A stretch of DNA of 64,000 nucleotides, from the NCBI GenBank assembly GCA_018066125.1, contig JAGHSA010000019.1, positions 1 to 64,000 of the forward strand, given 5' to 3'. Within the stretch, counting starts at the first letter, position 1, and every line of letters starts with the position of its first letter. The position numbers and the translations under genes were made by a program. This document shows, in pieces, positions 62,575 to 64,000 of the stretch. The stretch is from Candidatus Cryptobacteroides onthequi (GTDB taxonomy: Bacteria; Bacteroidota; Bacteroidia; Bacteroidales; UBA932). The notes beneath the pieces are model-generated. The model made no database searches. It saw nothing but the letters and a program-made list of their open reading frames with translations, and was not told the DNA's origin.

Positions 62575-64000
62575 TTATCTTATCTTCTTTGACTGCACCA
62601 GCTTGATGGTGGCCTGCAGTTCCTGTATCCTGCGCATGATGTCCAGCTGCTCATCCATGTCTGCCGTGGCAGCCATCTGGCGTCTGAGCTGATCCACCTG
62701 GTATTCCAGCTTCTTCTCCATGTAGAGCATCATGGTCCTCGGGACATACCTCACAAGCCATGAGGAAGTGGTGGTGAGGGCATCCTGAAAGTCCTTGACT
62801 GTCAGCTGATACTTCTCCATCGACAATTCCGCCGCAATGTCGGCGGTCTGCCTGTCCTCGGAATCGAGCAGCCTGCGCAGTATCTGCTCCTGCTCGTAAC
62901 CTGCGTCATAGCCCTCGGCGTATGCCTCGTACACCGCCTGATACGCAGGCGTCTGAAGCTTTCCGCCGTCCTGGTCTATCGAGTCGAGGATGAAATCCGC
63001 CACTGTCGGCTTCTCCCCGCCGTCATACATCTCAGAGTCGCTCTCGAACTCCAGGATATCGGTGCCGTGCGTGAGCAGGAACACGAGTATCTCTTTCTCG
63101 ACCGGAGACACTATCCTGTCTGTCTGGATCTGGCGCTGAGGCTCCTTCACCGGCACCGGCTGCTCCTGGACAGGCGCATCCCCCTGAGGCGCATCCCCGT
63201 CCTGGGCGGCAGCCGACTCGCGGCGCTCCGCTCTGAACTGGGCCATCCTCTCATCCTCCATCATCTTCTTGCGGGTGTCCGTGATGCGGCTGAACAGGAT
63301 CTTGTCCTCGATGCCGAATTTCTGGGACACCATATTGACATAGACGGATCTCTTGACGGCGTCGGGTATGAGGGCGACGGTGTCTGCGATGTCGTTGATG
63401 AGGTTGGCGCGCTTGATGGGGTCATTGCCGGCCTGGGCGAGAAGGAGGTCGGTCTCGAATGAGACGAAGTCCTGCTCATGGTCGCGGATGAAGTCCTGAA
63501 CCTCCTCGAGGCTGTGCTTCCGCGCGAAATCGTCGGGATCGTTTCCCTCCGGCAGGAGGACGACCTTGACATTGAGGCCCTCCTTGAGGACCAGACCTAT
63601 ACCGCGCTGGGCGGCATGTATGCCCGCTCCGTCACCGTCGTACATGATGGTGACGTTGTCTGTGAACTTGTGGATGAGACGCACCTGCTCCACCGTGAGG
63701 GCGGTGCCGCAGGATGCCAGGACGTTGGTGATGCCGAGCTGATGCATGGAGACGACATCGACGTTGCCCTCCACCAGGATGCACTTGTCCTGCCTTGAGA
63801 TCTCCGATTTGGCGAGATAGATGCCGTAGAGCGCGCGGCTCTTGTGGTAGATCTCCGTCTCGGCGGTGTTGACGTACTTGGCAACGGTCTTGTCCGTGCG
63901 CAGCGTCCTGCCGCTGAATGCGATCACGCGGCCGCTGAGCGAATGGATAGGGAACATCACGCGCTCGGAGAACTTGTCCACGAGGCGTCCGTCGTCATAC
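62575..64000 (-). CDS. dnaG: DNA primase, C-terminal part (runs off the window)
   Basis: The visible part is about 475 residues. It enters from the window end with [19 protein letters not shown], so the zinc finger and start are outside; the GTG at 63981 is an internal codon, not the start. The TOPRIM core shows [36 protein letters not shown] and [11 protein letters not shown], with the catalytic Glu and DGD. The C-terminal helicase-binding region follows. A Glu/Gln/Pro-rich linker lies near 63110-63230. It primes DNA synthesis at the replication fork and forms an operon with metG. Confidence 0.95.
   Translation of the reverse strand, partial: YDDGRLVDKFSERVMFPIHSLSGRVIAFSGRTLRTDKTVAKYVNTAETEIYHKSRALYGIYLAKSEISRQDKCILVEGNVDVVSMHQLGITNVLASCGTALTVEQVRLIHKFTDNVTIMYDGDGAGIHAAQRGIGLVLKEGLNVKVVLLPEGNDPDDFARKHSLEEVQDFIRDHEQDFVSFETDLLLAQAGNDPIKRANLINDIADTVALIPDAVKRSVYVNMVSQKFGIEDKILFSRITDTRKKMMEDERMAQFRAERRESAAAQDGDAPQGDAPVQEQPVPVKEPQRQIQTDRIVSPVEKEILVFLLTHGTDILEFESDSEMYDGGEKPTVADFILDSIDQDGGKLQTPAYQAVYEAYAEGYDAGYEQEQILRRLLDSEDRQTADIAAELSMEKYQLTVKDFQDALTTTSSWLVRYVPRTMMLYMEKKLEYQVDQLRRQMAATADMDEQLDIMRRIQELQATIKLVQSKKIR

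Noticed and set aside
63979..63981. GTG as start of dnaG.
   Set aside because: The frame continues upstream as YDDGRLV to the window edge and the primase N-terminus is missing; it is an internal Val codon.

Overview
The window is a chromosomal segment of a Bacteroidales bacterium. The evidence is Bacteroidetes-type promoters (TTTG, about 20 bp, TAnnTTTG), weak Shine-Dalgarno signals, Mfa-like fimbrillin lipoproteins, an UpxY-type antiterminator at the head of a polysaccharide locus, and core proteins (DnaX, MetG with fused tRNA-binding domain, DUF4783, NtrY/NtrX-like pair) typical of that order. The genus cannot be fixed from the sequence alone.

Layout. (1) 1-9040: two successive paralogous surface-adhesin operons. 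Each has a ~60-residue peptide gene, a fimbrillin-like lipoprotein and a large secreted von Willebrand A (VWA) protein resembling Mfa5-type fimbrial tip adhesins. The first also carries an OmpA-type protein. Both end in related terminators, so the block looks duplicated. (2) 9053-38117: an exopolysaccharide/capsule locus: UpxY-like antiterminator, initiating sugar transferase, Wzx-like flippase, many glycosyltransferases, modification enzymes (pyruvyl, phosphoethanolamine and acetyl transferases, UDP-galactopyranose-mutase-like flavoprotein, GT11 fucosyltransferase), Wzy-like polymerase, lipid kinase, a PqqD/nucleotidyltransferase pair, Wza-like exporter, Wzc-like tyrosine kinase and a small HAD phosphatase. 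It is interrupted twice by toxin-antitoxin-like genes: a stack at 11154-13732 and an HTH/AbiEii pair at 29573-30680. The 13.9-24.3 kb core is visibly AT-richer than its flanks. (3) 38196-47911: DcuA/B-type transporter, second nucleotidyltransferase, DUF4783 protein, RlmH, a very large NtrY-like histidine kinase and a DUF4091 glycoside-hydrolase-like protein. (4) 49201-64000: housekeeping genes (efp, ispH, cmk, NtrX-like regulator, lptB, dnaX), a run of exported or carbohydrate-related genes, then metG and the 3' part of dnaG, which runs off the window.

Three convergent intergenic regions (40740-41690, 47911-49200, 60002-60339) carry no convincing genes but hold dispersed structured repeats. 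There is a ~100-bp stem-loop family and a ~210-bp family whose terminal inverted repeats show a compensatory base change, plus a separate pair of GACGCG-type dyads.

Best candidates for something undescribed: the duplicated peptide-fimbrillin-VWA operon with its unknown small proteins; the serial insertion of toxin-antitoxin-like modules, each bounded by a copy of the 3' end of the same small gene; the PqqD/nucleotidyltransferase pair inside the polysaccharide operon without other RiPP enzymes; and the structured repeats at convergent gene ends. No tRNA, rRNA, CRISPR array or insertion sequence was recognised.
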